Positions 27,677-35,670 of a stretch of 39,696 nucleotides of DNA are shown in pieces (positions within the stretch are counted from its first letter, which is position 1; every line of letters begins with the position of its first letter). This DNA is from Gammaproteobacteria bacterium (lineage in GTDB: Bacteria; Pseudomonadota; Gammaproteobacteria; Arenicellales; Poriferihabitantaceae), in NCBI GenBank assembly GCA_028817405.1, contig JAPPPS010000098.1:1-39696 (forward strand). The letters are read 5' to 3'. The notes beneath the pieces were generated by a model. The model searched no databases, was not told where the DNA came from, and worked only from the letters and a program-made list of their open reading frames with translations. Position numbers and translations under genes: made by a program.

Positions 27677-27724
27677 CGCGACGATAGGGGAGACCGCGGG
27701 CGTGACGATAGGGGAGACCGCGGG
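27677..27724 (+). repeat. 24-base tandem repeat, two units
   Basis: The unit CGYGACGATAGGGGAGACCG plus CGGG occurs twice in a row (one base differs), and a third unit begins with CGTGACGGT. The unit shares CGGGCGTGACG with the adjacent dispersed repeat, so it looks like local amplification of that element. Confidence 0.75.
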
Positions 27725-27861
27725 CGTGACGGTGCGGGCGGTCGTCGCCGGAAAAATCGGATTTTCGCGCGAGATGAAGGGTTTGGAGCAGGGACGCTCC
27801 AAACAATTGCGCTGCGCGACGGTGACCGTGATTCGCGGATTCACCGGTCTTCCGCTCACCG

Positions 27862-28473
27862 TCACACCTTAAACCCGCAGCGTTGCAGTTGTGCGCGGTA
27901 GCGGTTTGCTTGTCGGTCGACTTTTTTTGCGACGCCGAGCAGCCATTTTTTGCGTTTGTGGGTGCCGCGGGCGTAGCCGTTCCAGCCTTCGTGGTAGGCG
28001 AGGTAGTTGCGGTACGCGTCGTGCGGCGCGACTTTTAGCCGGCGGCGGCTCTGCGCGGCATACCAGGCGATGAAGTCGATGGCGTCTTTGAATCGGTCGC
28101 GCTGCGCGATGAAGTTGCCGGAGGCGCGGCGGTACAGTTTCCAGGTCGAATCCAGCGCCTGCGGGTAGCCGAACGCCGACGACGGGCGGCGCGTGGGGAT
28201 GCCGAGGAATCGTTTGCGGCGCGGTTTGGCGTTGGCATCGAAGCGGGATTCTTGATGCATGATGGCCAGCAGCGTCGCCGCATCGGCGCGCCATTTGCGC
28301 GCGGCGCGGCGGGTGTGTTTTTCCCAGCCGGATTTTTCCGCGAAGATGCGGCAGGCGTTGTTCACCTGCTTGGGCGGGCCGGAGGCGCAGCCGGCGATGA
28401 ACAGGGCCGCGGCCGCGGCGAGCGCGACCCCCGCCGCGCGCAAACCCCGCCCGCGCGCGTCGAACACCGTCAC
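27862..28473 (-). CDS. Lytic transglycosylase lipoprotein (SLT domain)
   Basis: A 203-residue outer-membrane-type lipoprotein that cleaves peptidoglycan glycan strands. The signal peptide ends in lipobox IAGC with Cys29. The SLT domain shows LLAIMHQESRFDANAKP with the catalytic Glu75, SSAFGYPQALDSTWKLY, FIAWYAAQS and YLAYHEGWNGYARGTH. It resembles EmtA-like or small SLT lipoproteins. The start is taken as GTG at 28473, which overlaps the MFS stop (GTGA); a second GTG at 28467 is also possible. The long upstream open frame is the antisense or shifted reading of the MFS gene. Confidence 0.88.
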   Translation of the reverse strand: MTVFDARGRGLRAAGVALAAAAALFIAGCASGPPKQVNNACRIFAEKSGWEKHTRRAARKWRADAATLLAIMHQESRFDANAKPRRKRFLGIPTRRPSSAFGYPQALDSTWKLYRRASGNFIAQRDRFKDAIDFIAWYAAQSRRRLKVAPHDAYRNYLAYHEGWNGYARGTHKRKKWLLGVAKKVDRQANRYRAQLQRCGFKV

Positions 28474-29762
28474 ACCACCACCTCCGCGGGCCGGCGCACC
28501 GCGGCCGGGAACGGCGGCTGACGCGGTAGTAGCAGCGCGGCGGCGCAAATCACCGCGGCGACTAACGCCAGCGACAGGAACACCCAAACGAATTGCCCGG
28601 TGTGCCGATTCACCGTCGACACCAACAACACCGCGACCGGCCCGGTGCCGAAGAACAGCAGAAACTTCAAGCCGAACACCAAGCCGTAGTGACGGTTCGG
28701 CGTATACCGCGCGACCAACATGCTCTCGGCCGGCAGCACCCCCGCCCCCACGGCCGCGGCCGCGCACATCACCACCACCAACGCCGCGCCGCCGGCCTGC
28801 GCCGCCACCGTCAACAGCAGCGCGTGCAGCACAAACTGCGCCAGATAAACGCGCTTCAAATCGTACCGGTCGGCCAGCGCGCCGCCGACAAACTGGAACA
28901 GGCCGCCGGCGATGTAGACCCACATCACATACCAGCCGACGGTTTTTAAGTCGGTGCCCAACGCCGGCCCCAAGCGCACCGAGAACGCTTTCGGCAGCAC
29001 GGTTTGCGTGGCGTGGTAAATCAGGCCGGCCGCGGTCAGGCAGAACATGAGAATGAAGAACGGCAGGCGGTAGTTGGCGCGGCCGCCGCGGTTGCCGGGG
29101 TTACCACCGTCACCGTCGCCAGCGTCGCCGCGGTTGCCGGGGTTACCACCGTCACCACCGTCACCACCGTCACCGTCGCCACCGTCGCCGGCCTCCCGGC
29201 GCGCGCCGGCCAGTTGCGCGCGCGCCAAGCCAATTAACATGGCGACGCCGGTCAGCATGACCACCGCGCCCGGCAAAACGAACGCGAGAAAACTGCCGCC
29301 GCGGTCAGCCAAAAAGCCGGTGACCGCGCCGGCCATGGCCGCGCCGAAACTGCCGAAAACGCCGTTGAACGCCAGCGCCTTGCCGCGGTTTGCGCCGCTG
29401 CTGCGAATCACCAACGGGATGCCGACCGGGTGGTAAATCGCCGCGAACAAACCGAGGCCGGACAACGCCAGCAGCAACGCGAACGGCCCCGCGGCGAAGC
29501 CCGCGGCGATGGAACTCAACCCCATGCCGAGGAAGAAAACCACCAACATGCCGTTGGCGCTCCACTTGTCGCCGAGCCAGCCGGCGACCACGGCGAACAC
29601 GCCGACCAACAACGCGCCGACCGTCCACAAGTCAACCAGTTGGTGGTACGGCAACCGCCACTCGACTTCCAGCGACAGCACGATGACGAAATAAAACGCC
29701 GTGAGCATGTGGAAATAGGCGTGGCCGAGGCCTGAGTACAGCAGCACGGTGTTTTTGGACAT
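28470..29762 (-). CDS. Major facilitator superfamily transporter
   Basis: Inner-membrane transporter of 430 residues with about 12 predicted helices. The N-terminal half has AYFHMLTAFYFVIVLSL and the loop motif GWLGDKWSANGMLVV between helices 2 and 3, then AAIYHPVGIPLVI, which resembles a segment in the fosmidomycin-resistance-like MFS group. The central cytoplasmic loop, about residues 188-225, is a Gly/Asp/Asn-rich repeat (GDGGDGDGGDGGDGGNPGNR) coded by the GGTGAC-type repeat. The second half begins YRLPFFILMFCLTAAGLIYH. Substrate is unknown. It overlaps the downstream transglycosylase start. Confidence 0.88.
   Translation of the reverse strand: MSKNTVLLYSGLGHAYFHMLTAFYFVIVLSLEVEWRLPYHQLVDLWTVGALLVGVFAVVAGWLGDKWSANGMLVVFFLGMGLSSIAAGFAAGPFALLLALSGLGLFAAIYHPVGIPLVIRSSGANRGKALAFNGVFGSFGAAMAGAVTGFLADRGGSFLAFVLPGAVVMLTGVAMLIGLARAQLAGARREAGDGGDGDGGDGGDGGNPGNRGDAGDGDGGNPGNRGGRANYRLPFFILMFCLTAAGLIYHATQTVLPKAFSVRLGPALGTDLKTVGWYVMWVYIAGGLFQFVGGALADRYDLKRVYLAQFVLHALLLTVAAQAGGAALVVVMCAAAAVGAGVLPAESMLVARYTPNRHYGLVFGLKFLLFFGTGPVAVLLVSTVNRHTGQFVWVFLSLALVAAVICAAALLLPRQPPFPAAVRRPAEVVV
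29093..29195 (-). repeat. GGTGAC/GGCGAC repeat inside the MFS gene
   Basis: Imperfect units of GGTGAC, GGCGAC and GGTAACCCCGGCAACC on the minus strand code for the Gly-Asp-Gly and Asn-Pro-Gly-Asn loop between the two six-helix halves. The two NPGNRG sub-units are near-identical at nucleotide level. Confidence 0.75.
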
Positions 29763-29786
29763 GACGTTTTTTCCGGCGTTTTGGTC

Positions 29787-29792
29787 TATTAT
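29787..29792 (+). promoter_or_regulatory. Candidate -10 for the protease-chaperone-formate dehydrogenase direction
   Basis: TATTAT in an otherwise GC-rich 153-base divergent gap. No good -35 is seen at the usual distance. Transcription would start near 29799. Confidence 0.35.
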
Positions 29793-29915
29793 CGGCGGGC
29801 GGCGGCGCGGGGATTTCGGCGTTGCTTTGGTGCTGCGATTTCAACGCGATTCCAACGCGCCGCGACCGCCCAATGTACTACACCCACGACTCGCATGCGC
29901 GCCCGGCAAAAACTG

Positions 29916-31385
29916 ATGAGCAACAACTTCGACGGTGAACTGTCCATGTACATGTCGGTGCGGCGGCGACCGGCGATTTGGAATTGGTGGAATTGGCGAA
30001 CTTGGCGAACTTGGTTGGCCGCCGCGGCCGTCGCCATCACCGTCGCCATCACCTTAGCCGCGCCGGCCGCCCACGCCACCCTGCCGGTCGCCATCGACGG
30101 TGAGCGCCTGCCCAGCCTGGCGCCGATGTTGGAGACCATTCGCGACGCGGTGGTCAATCTGTCCACCACCACCCGCCTGCCGGCGCGCGACAACCCGCTA
30201 TTCCGCGACCCGTTTTTCCGCCGCCACTTCGGCCTGCCGCAGCGCCGCCGTTCCAGCAGCCTCGGCTCCGCGGTCATCGTGGACGCGGCCGAAGGCTATG
30301 TGGTCACCAACCACCACCTCATCGACAAGGCCGATGAAATTCGCATCACCACCGCCGACGGCCGCGAGTTGGGGGCGACCGTGGTCGGCTCGGACGCCGA
30401 CAGCGACATCGCGGTGCTGCAAGTCAACATCGATGGCGATGCCGCCGGCGACAAACCGCTGACCGCGTTTGAGTTGGGCGATTCGGGCGCGCTGCGGGTC
30501 GGCGATTTCGTGGTCGCCATCGGCAATCCGTTCGGCTTGAACCAGACCGTCACCTCCGGCATCGTCAGCGGCTTGGGGCGCAGCGAACTCGGCATCGAGG
30601 ACTACGAGGACTTCATCCAAACCGACGCCTCCATCAACCCCGGCAACTCCGGCGGCGCGCTGGTCGACTTGCGCGGCCGCCTCATCGGCATCAACACCGC
30701 GATTTTCCGCAGCGACGGCGGCAGCGTCGGCATCGGCTTCGCCATCCCCATCGACATGGTGAAAACGCTGATGGCGCAGTTAATCGAACACGGCGACATC
30801 CGCCGCGGTTTGCTCGGCGTGGCCATGCAGGACTTAACCCCGTCGCTGGCTGACGCGTTCGGCTTGCGCGGCAAAAAGGGCGCGGTGGTGTCGCGGGTGA
30901 TTCCCGACTCCGGCGCGGCCGACGCGGGCCTGCGCGAGGGCGATGTCATCGTCGGTTTGAACGACACCGTGGTCGACGACAGCGCCGACTTGCGCAACGC
31001 GGTCGGCTTGCTGCGCGCCGGGGCGGAAGTGCGGGTGGCGTTCTACCGCGACGGCGACTTGCGCAGCGTCACCGCGCGCATCAAGGACACCGGCGGCTTC
31101 GCGGCCGACGACCGCGGCCTGGCGGCACGGCTGGCCGGGGCGCGTTTCCGCGCCGCGCCGGGCGGGCCCGGCGACGGTCACGACGGCGGCGTTGAAGTGA
31201 CCGAAATCGCGCCGGACAGCGCGGCCGCGGACTCCGGCCTGCAGGAGCACGACATCGTGCTCAGCGTGGGCCGCCGCCCGGTCAAAACCCTGGTTGAACT
31301 GGAGACCGCGGTGCGCCGCGCCGACCGCGCGCTGCTGATGAAACTTTTGCGCGACCGCGCGATGCTGTTTTTGGTGATTCAGTGA
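29916..31385 (+). CDS. Do-like periplasmic serine endoprotease (DegP/DegQ family)
   Basis: Trypsin-like HtrA protease with two PDZ domains, 489 residues, for quality control of periplasmic proteins. The catalytic triad is His134 (VVTNHHLID), Asp164 (DSDIAVLQV) and Ser245 (NPGNSGGALV). PDZ1 begins near RRGLLGVAMQDLTP and PDZ2 near GGVEVTEIAPDSAAADSGL. The signal peptide is unusual: a Trp-rich stretch (RRRPAIWNWWNWRTWRTW) before the hydrophobic core and AHA cleavage site. The start is uncertain; ATGs at 29916, 29946 and 29952 are possible and none has a good ribosome site. It overlaps the chaperone gene by one base, so it is tied to the formate dehydrogenase locus. Confidence 0.9.
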   Translation: MSNNFDGELSMYMSVRRRPAIWNWWNWRTWRTWLAAAAVAITVAITLAAPAAHATLPVAIDGERLPSLAPMLETIRDAVVNLSTTTRLPARDNPLFRDPFFRRHFGLPQRRRSSSLGSAVIVDAAEGYVVTNHHLIDKADEIRITTADGRELGATVVGSDADSDIAVLQVNIDGDAAGDKPLTAFELGDSGALRVGDFVVAIGNPFGLNQTVTSGIVSGLGRSELGIEDYEDFIQTDASINPGNSGGALVDLRGRLIGINTAIFRSDGGSVGIGFAIPIDMVKTLMAQLIEHGDIRRGLLGVAMQDLTPSLADAFGLRGKKGAVVSRVIPDSGAADAGLREGDVIVGLNDTVVDDSADLRNAVGLLRAGAEVRVAFYRDGDLRSVTARIKDTGGFAADDRGLAARLAGARFRAAPGGPGDGHDGGVEVTEIAPDSAAADSGLQEHDIVLSVGRRPVKTLVELETAVRRADRALLMKLLRDRAMLFLVIQ

Positions 31386-32077
31386 TGGCGGATGCGGCGG
31401 CGGACCTGGCGACTGCGGCTACGGCCACGGATGATGCCGCGGCCGGCGATGCCGGGCGGGCCGAGGTTTATGCCCTGTTGGCGGCGTTGCTGAGCGCGCC
31501 GCCGGACCGGGAATTTCTGGATTTTTTACAAACCCTGGCACCGGCGGCGGAGGGCGCGGAGGCCGCGGGGGCGACGAATAACGCCGGCGATGCAAATGGC
31601 GATGCCGCGGATGCCGCCCCCACCATCGACGCCCTCTGGCGGCAACTCCGCGACGCGGCCGCGGCCGCCGCGCCGGAACAATTGGACGACGAATATCACG
31701 CGCTTTTTATCGGCCTCGGCCGCGGCGAAGTGGTGGCGTTCGGCTCGTGGCATCTCACCGGGTTTTTGATGGAGCAGCCGCTGAGCGACTTGCGCGACGA
31801 CATGAAATCGTTGGGGCTGGCGGCCGATGCGGCGCAGAAAGACCCGGAAGACCACATCGCCGCGCTGTGCGAGAGCATGGCGTTAATTATCCGCGCCGCC
31901 GACATCGACGCGGCGCGCGAGAAGCGGTTTTTCGCGCGCCACATTGAGCCGTGGGCCGGGCGGTTTTTCGCCGAGTTGCAAGTTGCGAAGTCGGCGGTTT
32001 TTTACCGCGCGGTCGGCGCGTTGGGGGCGCGGTTTGTCGAGTCCGAGTCGCGGTATCTTCACATGGCGGGGAATTAG
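31385..32077 (+). CDS. TorD/DmsD-family molybdoenzyme chaperone
   Basis: Cytoplasmic chaperone of 230 residues that should bind the Tat signal of a molybdoenzyme until its cofactor is in, here most likely the formate dehydrogenase alpha subunit downstream. Family features are AEVYALLAALLSAPPD at the N-terminus, LDDEYHALFIGLGRGEVVAFGS, and the PEDHIAALCESMALII region (the family's E-x-x-DH motif). It starts at ATG 31385 within the TGATG overlap with the protease stop; GTG at 31382 is an alternative. An Ala/Asp-rich segment (about residues 55-80) is low complexity. Confidence 0.88.
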   Translation: MADAAADLATAATATDDAAAGDAGRAEVYALLAALLSAPPDREFLDFLQTLAPAAEGAEAAGATNNAGDANGDAADAAPTIDALWRQLRDAAAAAAPEQLDDEYHALFIGLGRGEVVAFGSWHLTGFLMEQPLSDLRDDMKSLGLAADAAQKDPEDHIAALCESMALIIRAADIDAAREKRFFARHIEPWAGRFFAELQVAKSAVFYRAVGALGARFVESESRYLHMAGN

Positions 32078-32125
32078 GGTTACATTCGGCGAACCATCGA
32101 TGGTAGTTTGAGCGCAATTCGGCGG

Positions 32126-32154
32126 TGGACATCGCGCCGGATTGTGTGCTAAAT
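32126..32154 (+). promoter_or_regulatory. Weak promoter candidate before the formate dehydrogenase genes
   Basis: TGGACA (32126-32131), 17 bases, CTAAAT (32149-32154). It would start transcription about 20 bases before the small Tat gene. The -10 is poor; readthrough from the chaperone gene may suffice. Confidence 0.3.
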
Positions 32155-32181
32155 CGCAACTTCAACCTGCGGAGCGACACC

Positions 32182-32400
32182 ATGAAACACCAACATCTCG
32201 ATGAAAAACCCGCGCGTACACGCCGCGCTTTCCTGAAAGGCGCGGCCGCGGCCGCCGGAGTTGCCGGTGTTGCCGGAGTCACCGGCGCGGCCGCGGCGGA
32301 CCTGCCGGCGGCGGAATCAACCACGGCGCCGGCCGCGGCCGGCGACGGCTACCGCGAAACCGCGCATATCCGCGCCTACTACCGGGCCGCGCGGTTTTAG
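32182..32400 (+). CDS. Formate dehydrogenase region Tat-target small protein
   Basis: A 72-residue protein with a twin-arginine-type signal (ARTRRAFLKGAAAAAGVAGVAG, Arg14-Arg15) and a short conserved C-terminus (YRETAHIRAYYRAARF). This matches the small family known as formate dehydrogenase region Tat target, usually encoded just before the alpha subunit gene. Its role is not established; a link to assembly or export is inferred from position. ATG at 32182 has GGAG seven bases upstream. Confidence 0.85.
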   Translation: MKHQHLDEKPARTRRAFLKGAAAAAGVAGVAGVTGAAAADLPAAESTTAPAAAGDGYRETAHIRAYYRAARF

Positions 32401-32457
32401 CGGCGATTCCCCATCCCCGCGCCGCGCATCGATTCCGCGGCGCGACTGAACACCAAC

Positions 32458-32471
32458 GTACGTACAGTTAG
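32458..32471 (+). repeat. 14-base motif shared with the erpA leader
   Basis: GTACGTACAGTTAG, 19 bases before the fdhA ATG, identical to 8838-8851. It lies where a repressor or activator, or the ribosome, could be affected. Confidence 0.35.
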
Positions 32472-32489
32472 CGACAAGGCGCACCGACC

Positions 32490-35372
32490 ATGAAACTGAC
32501 CAGAAAACCGCCGTGCCAGCCGGGCGATTTGGCAACCAACGCCGCCCCCGCGGCCGGCCGCAGCATCGGCCGCCGCGAATTCTTGAAACGCTCCGGCTGG
32601 GCCGCGGGCGCCGGCGCGGCCGCAGCGCTCGCCGGGCCCGGCCGAGTGACCAAAACCCACGCCGCCTCGGCCGCATCGGCGACCGGCGAAGTGGTCATCA
32701 AAAAAAGCGTCTGCACGCACTGCTCGGTCGGCTGCGGCGTGGTCGCGGAAGTGCAAAACGGCGTGTGGACCGGCCAAGAGCCGGACTTCGATTCGCCGTT
32801 CAACTTAGGCGCGCACTGCGCCAAGGGCGCCTCGGTGCGCGAACACGGCCACGGCGAACGCCGCCTGAAATACCCGATGAAATTGGTCGGCGGCAAATGG
32901 AAGCGCATGTCGTGGGACGACGCCGTCAATGAAATCGGCGACGGCATGCTGAAAATCCGCGGGGAGTCCGGGCCCGACTCGGTGTATTGGATGGGCTCGG
33001 CCAAATTCAGCAACGAGCAGGCGTATATGTTCCGCAAGTTCGCCGCCATGTGGGGCACCAACAATGTCGACCACCAAGCGCGCATCTGCCATTCCACCAC
33101 CGTGGCCGGCGTCGCCAACACCTGGGGCTACGGCGCGATGACCAATTCCTACAACGACATGCACAACAGCAAGTGCATGCTGTTTATCGGCTCCAACCCG
33201 GCCGAGGCGCATCCGGTGTCGCTGCAGCACATTTTCCGCGCCAAAGAAAACGGCGCGAAGATGATTGTCATCGACCCGCGATACACCCGCACCGCGGCCC
33301 ACGCCGACCATTTTGTACGCCTGCGCCCCGGCAGCGATGTCGGATTCATCTGGGGCATGCTGTGGCACATCTTCGAGAACGGTTGGGAAGACCAAGAATA
33401 CATCCGCCAACGCGTTTACGGCATGGACGAAGTGCGCGCCGAGGTCGCCAAGTGGACGCCGGCCGAGACCGAGCGCGTGACCGGCGCGAGCGAGGAGGAA
33501 GTGCGCACCGCGGCCGAGATGATGGCGAAGAACAGCCCCGCGACTTTCGTGTGGTGCATGGGCGGCACCCAGCACACCATCGGCAACAACAACACCCGCG
33601 CGTATTGCGCGTTCCAACTCGCGCTCGGCAACATCGGCAAGTCCGGCGGCGGCGCCAACATCTTCCGCGGCCACGACAATGTACAAGGCGCGACCGACTT
33701 CTGCGTGTTGTCGCATTCGCTGCCGGGCTACTACGGCTTGAGCGACGGCGCGTGGAAGCACTGGTCGAAAGTGTGGGACTTGGACTATGACTGGGTGCGC
33801 GCGCGGTTTAACCCGGCGCAAGTCGAAGGCGACGGCGGCAAGCCGGTGCACCCGATGAACTACCGCGGCATTCCGGTGTCACGGTGGGTCGACGGCGTGC
33901 TGGAGGACAGTATCGGCCAGCAGGACAACATTCGCTGCATGGTGTGGATGGGGCATGCGGTCAACAGCCAGACGCGCGGGCCGGAGATGAAGAAGGCCAT
34001 GGAAGCGCTGGACATGATGGTGATTATCGACCCGTATCCGACTCACGCGGCGGTGATGCACGACCGTACCGACGGTGTGTATCTGTTGCCGGCGTGTACG
34101 CAGTTTGAGACTTACGGCTCGGTCACCGCTTCCAACCGGTCGCTGCAGTGGCGGGAGAAAGTCATCGAGCCGCTGTTCGAGTCGCTGCCGGACCACACCA
34201 TCATGTACAAGTTCGCCAAGAAGTTCGGCTTCGAGAAAGAATATTGCAAGCACATTGCGGTGAACGGTGATGAGCCGTTGATTGAGGATGTCACGCGCGA
34301 GTTCAACAAAGGCATGTGGACCATCGGCTACACCGGCCAGAGTCCGGAGCGGCTGAAGTTGCACCTGCAGAACAAACACACCTTCAACACCACCACGCTC
34401 AAAGCCGAAGGCGGGCCGTGCGACGGTGATTACTACGGCATGCCGTGGCCGTGTTGGGGCGGCGCCGACATGAAGCATCCCGGTACGCCGGTGTTGTACG
34501 ACACCAGCAAGCCGGTGGCCGAAGGCGGGCTGAACTTCCGCGCGCGCTTCGGCGTCGAGCACGAGGGCGTGAACATCCTGGCGGAGGATTCATGGCCCGA
34601 GGGCGCGGAGATTCGCGACGGCCATCCGGAGTTCAGCGACAAACTGCTGAAACGCCTCGGCTGGTGGGGCGACTTGACCGTCGCCGAGCGCGCCGCGGCC
34701 GAAGGCAAGAACTGGAAAACCGACTTGTCCGGCGGCATTCAGCGCGTCGCCATCAAGCACGGTTGCGCGCCGTTCGGCAACGCCAAAGCGCGGGTCATCG
34801 TCTGGACTTTCCCCGACCGCGTGCCGGTGCACCGCGAGCCGTTATACGCCCCGGACCGCGCGCTGGTGGACAAATATCCGACCTACGAAGACCGCAAGCG
34901 TTTCTACCGTCTGCCGACCCGCTACGCGTCGATTCAGGCCACCGACTACTCCAAAGACTTCCCCATCATCTTCACCTCCGGGCGGCTGGTGGAATACGAA
35001 GGCGGCGGCGAGGAGTCGCGCTCCAATCGATGGTTAGCCGAGTTGCAGCAGGACATGTTCTGCGAAATCAACCCCGCGGACGCCAACGACAACGGCGTGC
35101 GCGACGGCCAGATGGTGTGGGTCGAAAGCCCCGAAGGCGCGCGCATCAAAGTCAAGGCCATGGTCACCCGCCGGGTCGCGCCCGGCGTGCTGTTCGTGCC
35201 GTTCCACTTCGGCGGCTGGTTCCAGGGCAAAGACCTGCTCGACAAATACCCCGAAGGCGCGGCCCCGTACATCCGCGGCGAAGCCGGCAACACCGCCTTC
35301 ACCTACGGCTACGATTCGGTGACGCAGATGCAAGAGAGCAAAGTGTCACTGTGCCGGGTGCGGGTGGCGTAG
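32490..35372 (+). CDS. fdhA: Formate dehydrogenase alpha subunit, cysteine form
   Basis: Catalytic molybdopterin subunit of 960 residues that oxidises formate to CO2 in the periplasm after Tat export. The Tat signal is SIGRREFLKRSGWAAGAGAA (Arg28-Arg29). The N-terminal [4Fe-4S] site is Cys75, Cys78, Cys82 and Cys110. The metal ligand sits in QARICHSTTVAG at Cys200, the place of selenocysteine in FdnG. Further features are GSNPAEAHPVSLQHI, VIDPRYTRTAAHADHFVRLRPG and the C-terminal molybdopterin dinucleotide domain near IIFTSGRLVEYEGGGEESRSN. Length and layout fit the membrane-bound three-subunit enzyme. The beta and gamma genes lie downstream, with five small genes between. Confidence 0.95.
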   Translation: MKLTRKPPCQPGDLATNAAPAAGRSIGRREFLKRSGWAAGAGAAAALAGPGRVTKTHAASAASATGEVVIKKSVCTHCSVGCGVVAEVQNGVWTGQEPDFDSPFNLGAHCAKGASVREHGHGERRLKYPMKLVGGKWKRMSWDDAVNEIGDGMLKIRGESGPDSVYWMGSAKFSNEQAYMFRKFAAMWGTNNVDHQARICHSTTVAGVANTWGYGAMTNSYNDMHNSKCMLFIGSNPAEAHPVSLQHIFRAKENGAKMIVIDPRYTRTAAHADHFVRLRPGSDVGFIWGMLWHIFENGWEDQEYIRQRVYGMDEVRAEVAKWTPAETERVTGASEEEVRTAAEMMAKNSPATFVWCMGGTQHTIGNNNTRAYCAFQLALGNIGKSGGGANIFRGHDNVQGATDFCVLSHSLPGYYGLSDGAWKHWSKVWDLDYDWVRARFNPAQVEGDGGKPVHPMNYRGIPVSRWVDGVLEDSIGQQDNIRCMVWMGHAVNSQTRGPEMKKAMEALDMMVIIDPYPTHAAVMHDRTDGVYLLPACTQFETYGSVTASNRSLQWREKVIEPLFESLPDHTIMYKFAKKFGFEKEYCKHIAVNGDEPLIEDVTREFNKGMWTIGYTGQSPERLKLHLQNKHTFNTTTLKAEGGPCDGDYYGMPWPCWGGADMKHPGTPVLYDTSKPVAEGGLNFRARFGVEHEGVNILAEDSWPEGAEIRDGHPEFSDKLLKRLGWWGDLTVAERAAAEGKNWKTDLSGGIQRVAIKHGCAPFGNAKARVIVWTFPDRVPVHREPLYAPDRALVDKYPTYEDRKRFYRLPTRYASIQATDYSKDFPIIFTSGRLVEYEGGGEESRSNRWLAELQQDMFCEINPADANDNGVRDGQMVWVESPEGARIKVKAMVTRRVAPGVLFVPFHFGGWFQGKDLLDKYPEGAAPYIRGEAGNTAFTYGYDSVTQMQESKVSLCRVRVA

Positions 35373-35381
35373 GCGGCGCAA

Positions 35382-35666
35382 GTGGACAAGTTCACCGAGT
35401 ATCTCAGCGTCAAAATCGGCATCATCGTCACCGGCGTGTATGTCATGCTGAATGTGTACTTCCAAATCCAAAACGCATTCATCGCTTTCGCTTTGGCGGC
35501 GCTCATCAGCCTCGCGCTGTGGCTGGCGGTGTGGGATTTTGCCGCGGCCGGCGGCATGCCGGCCTACAAGCGGCGCATGATTTTTGCGATTCATGTGGCG
35601 GCATCGGTGGTGCCCCCGGCAATCGGCGTTTTCTATGTCAACTACATTGCGAACCGCGGCGCATAA
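35382..35666 (+). CDS. Small membrane protein, module unit 1 (unknown)
   Basis: A 94-residue protein starting at GTG, ten bases after the fdhA stop. It has about three hydrophobic helices (IGIIVTGVYVMLNVYF, AFIAFALAALISLALWLAVWDF, FAIHVAASVVPPAIGVFYVNY). It is similar to the product at 36547: both share YLSVKIGII-like starts, an FAL...WD segment and a basic loop followed by IHV-A-V--P. No known family was recognised. Position between catalytic and electron-transfer subunits suggests an accessory or membrane-anchoring part of the dehydrogenase. Confidence 0.75.
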   Translation: MDKFTEYLSVKIGIIVTGVYVMLNVYFQIQNAFIAFALAALISLALWLAVWDFAAAGGMPAYKRRMIFAIHVAASVVPPAIGVFYVNYIANRGA

Positions 35667-35670
35667 CCGC

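Larger units (their letters stand above)
27473..27861. other. Intergenic region with repeat units, no gene recognised
   Basis: This 389-base gap lies between the HEPN gene, which is transcribed away from it, and the end of the transglycosylase gene. It holds a third CGCCCGC/GCGGGCG hairpin (27627-27650, inverted relative to the other two), followed by a 24-base tandem repeat. The part near 27473-27610 is average sequence and must hold the HEPN promoter; none is obvious. Short open frames here show no ribosome site or recognisable product. Confidence 0.55.

Noticed and set aside
27677-27724. Short CRISPR-like array
   Set aside because: The repeats are directly adjacent with no spacers, only two full units exist, and there are no cas genes.
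27862-28923. 353-residue version of the transglycosylase
   Set aside because: The upstream part overlaps the MFS gene out of frame and is Arg/Gly-rich; GTG at 28473 gives a normal lipoprotein signal.
32805-33851. Long antisense frame in fdhA
   Set aside because: The plus-strand frame carries all molybdopterin and Fe-S motifs; the antisense product is composition-driven.
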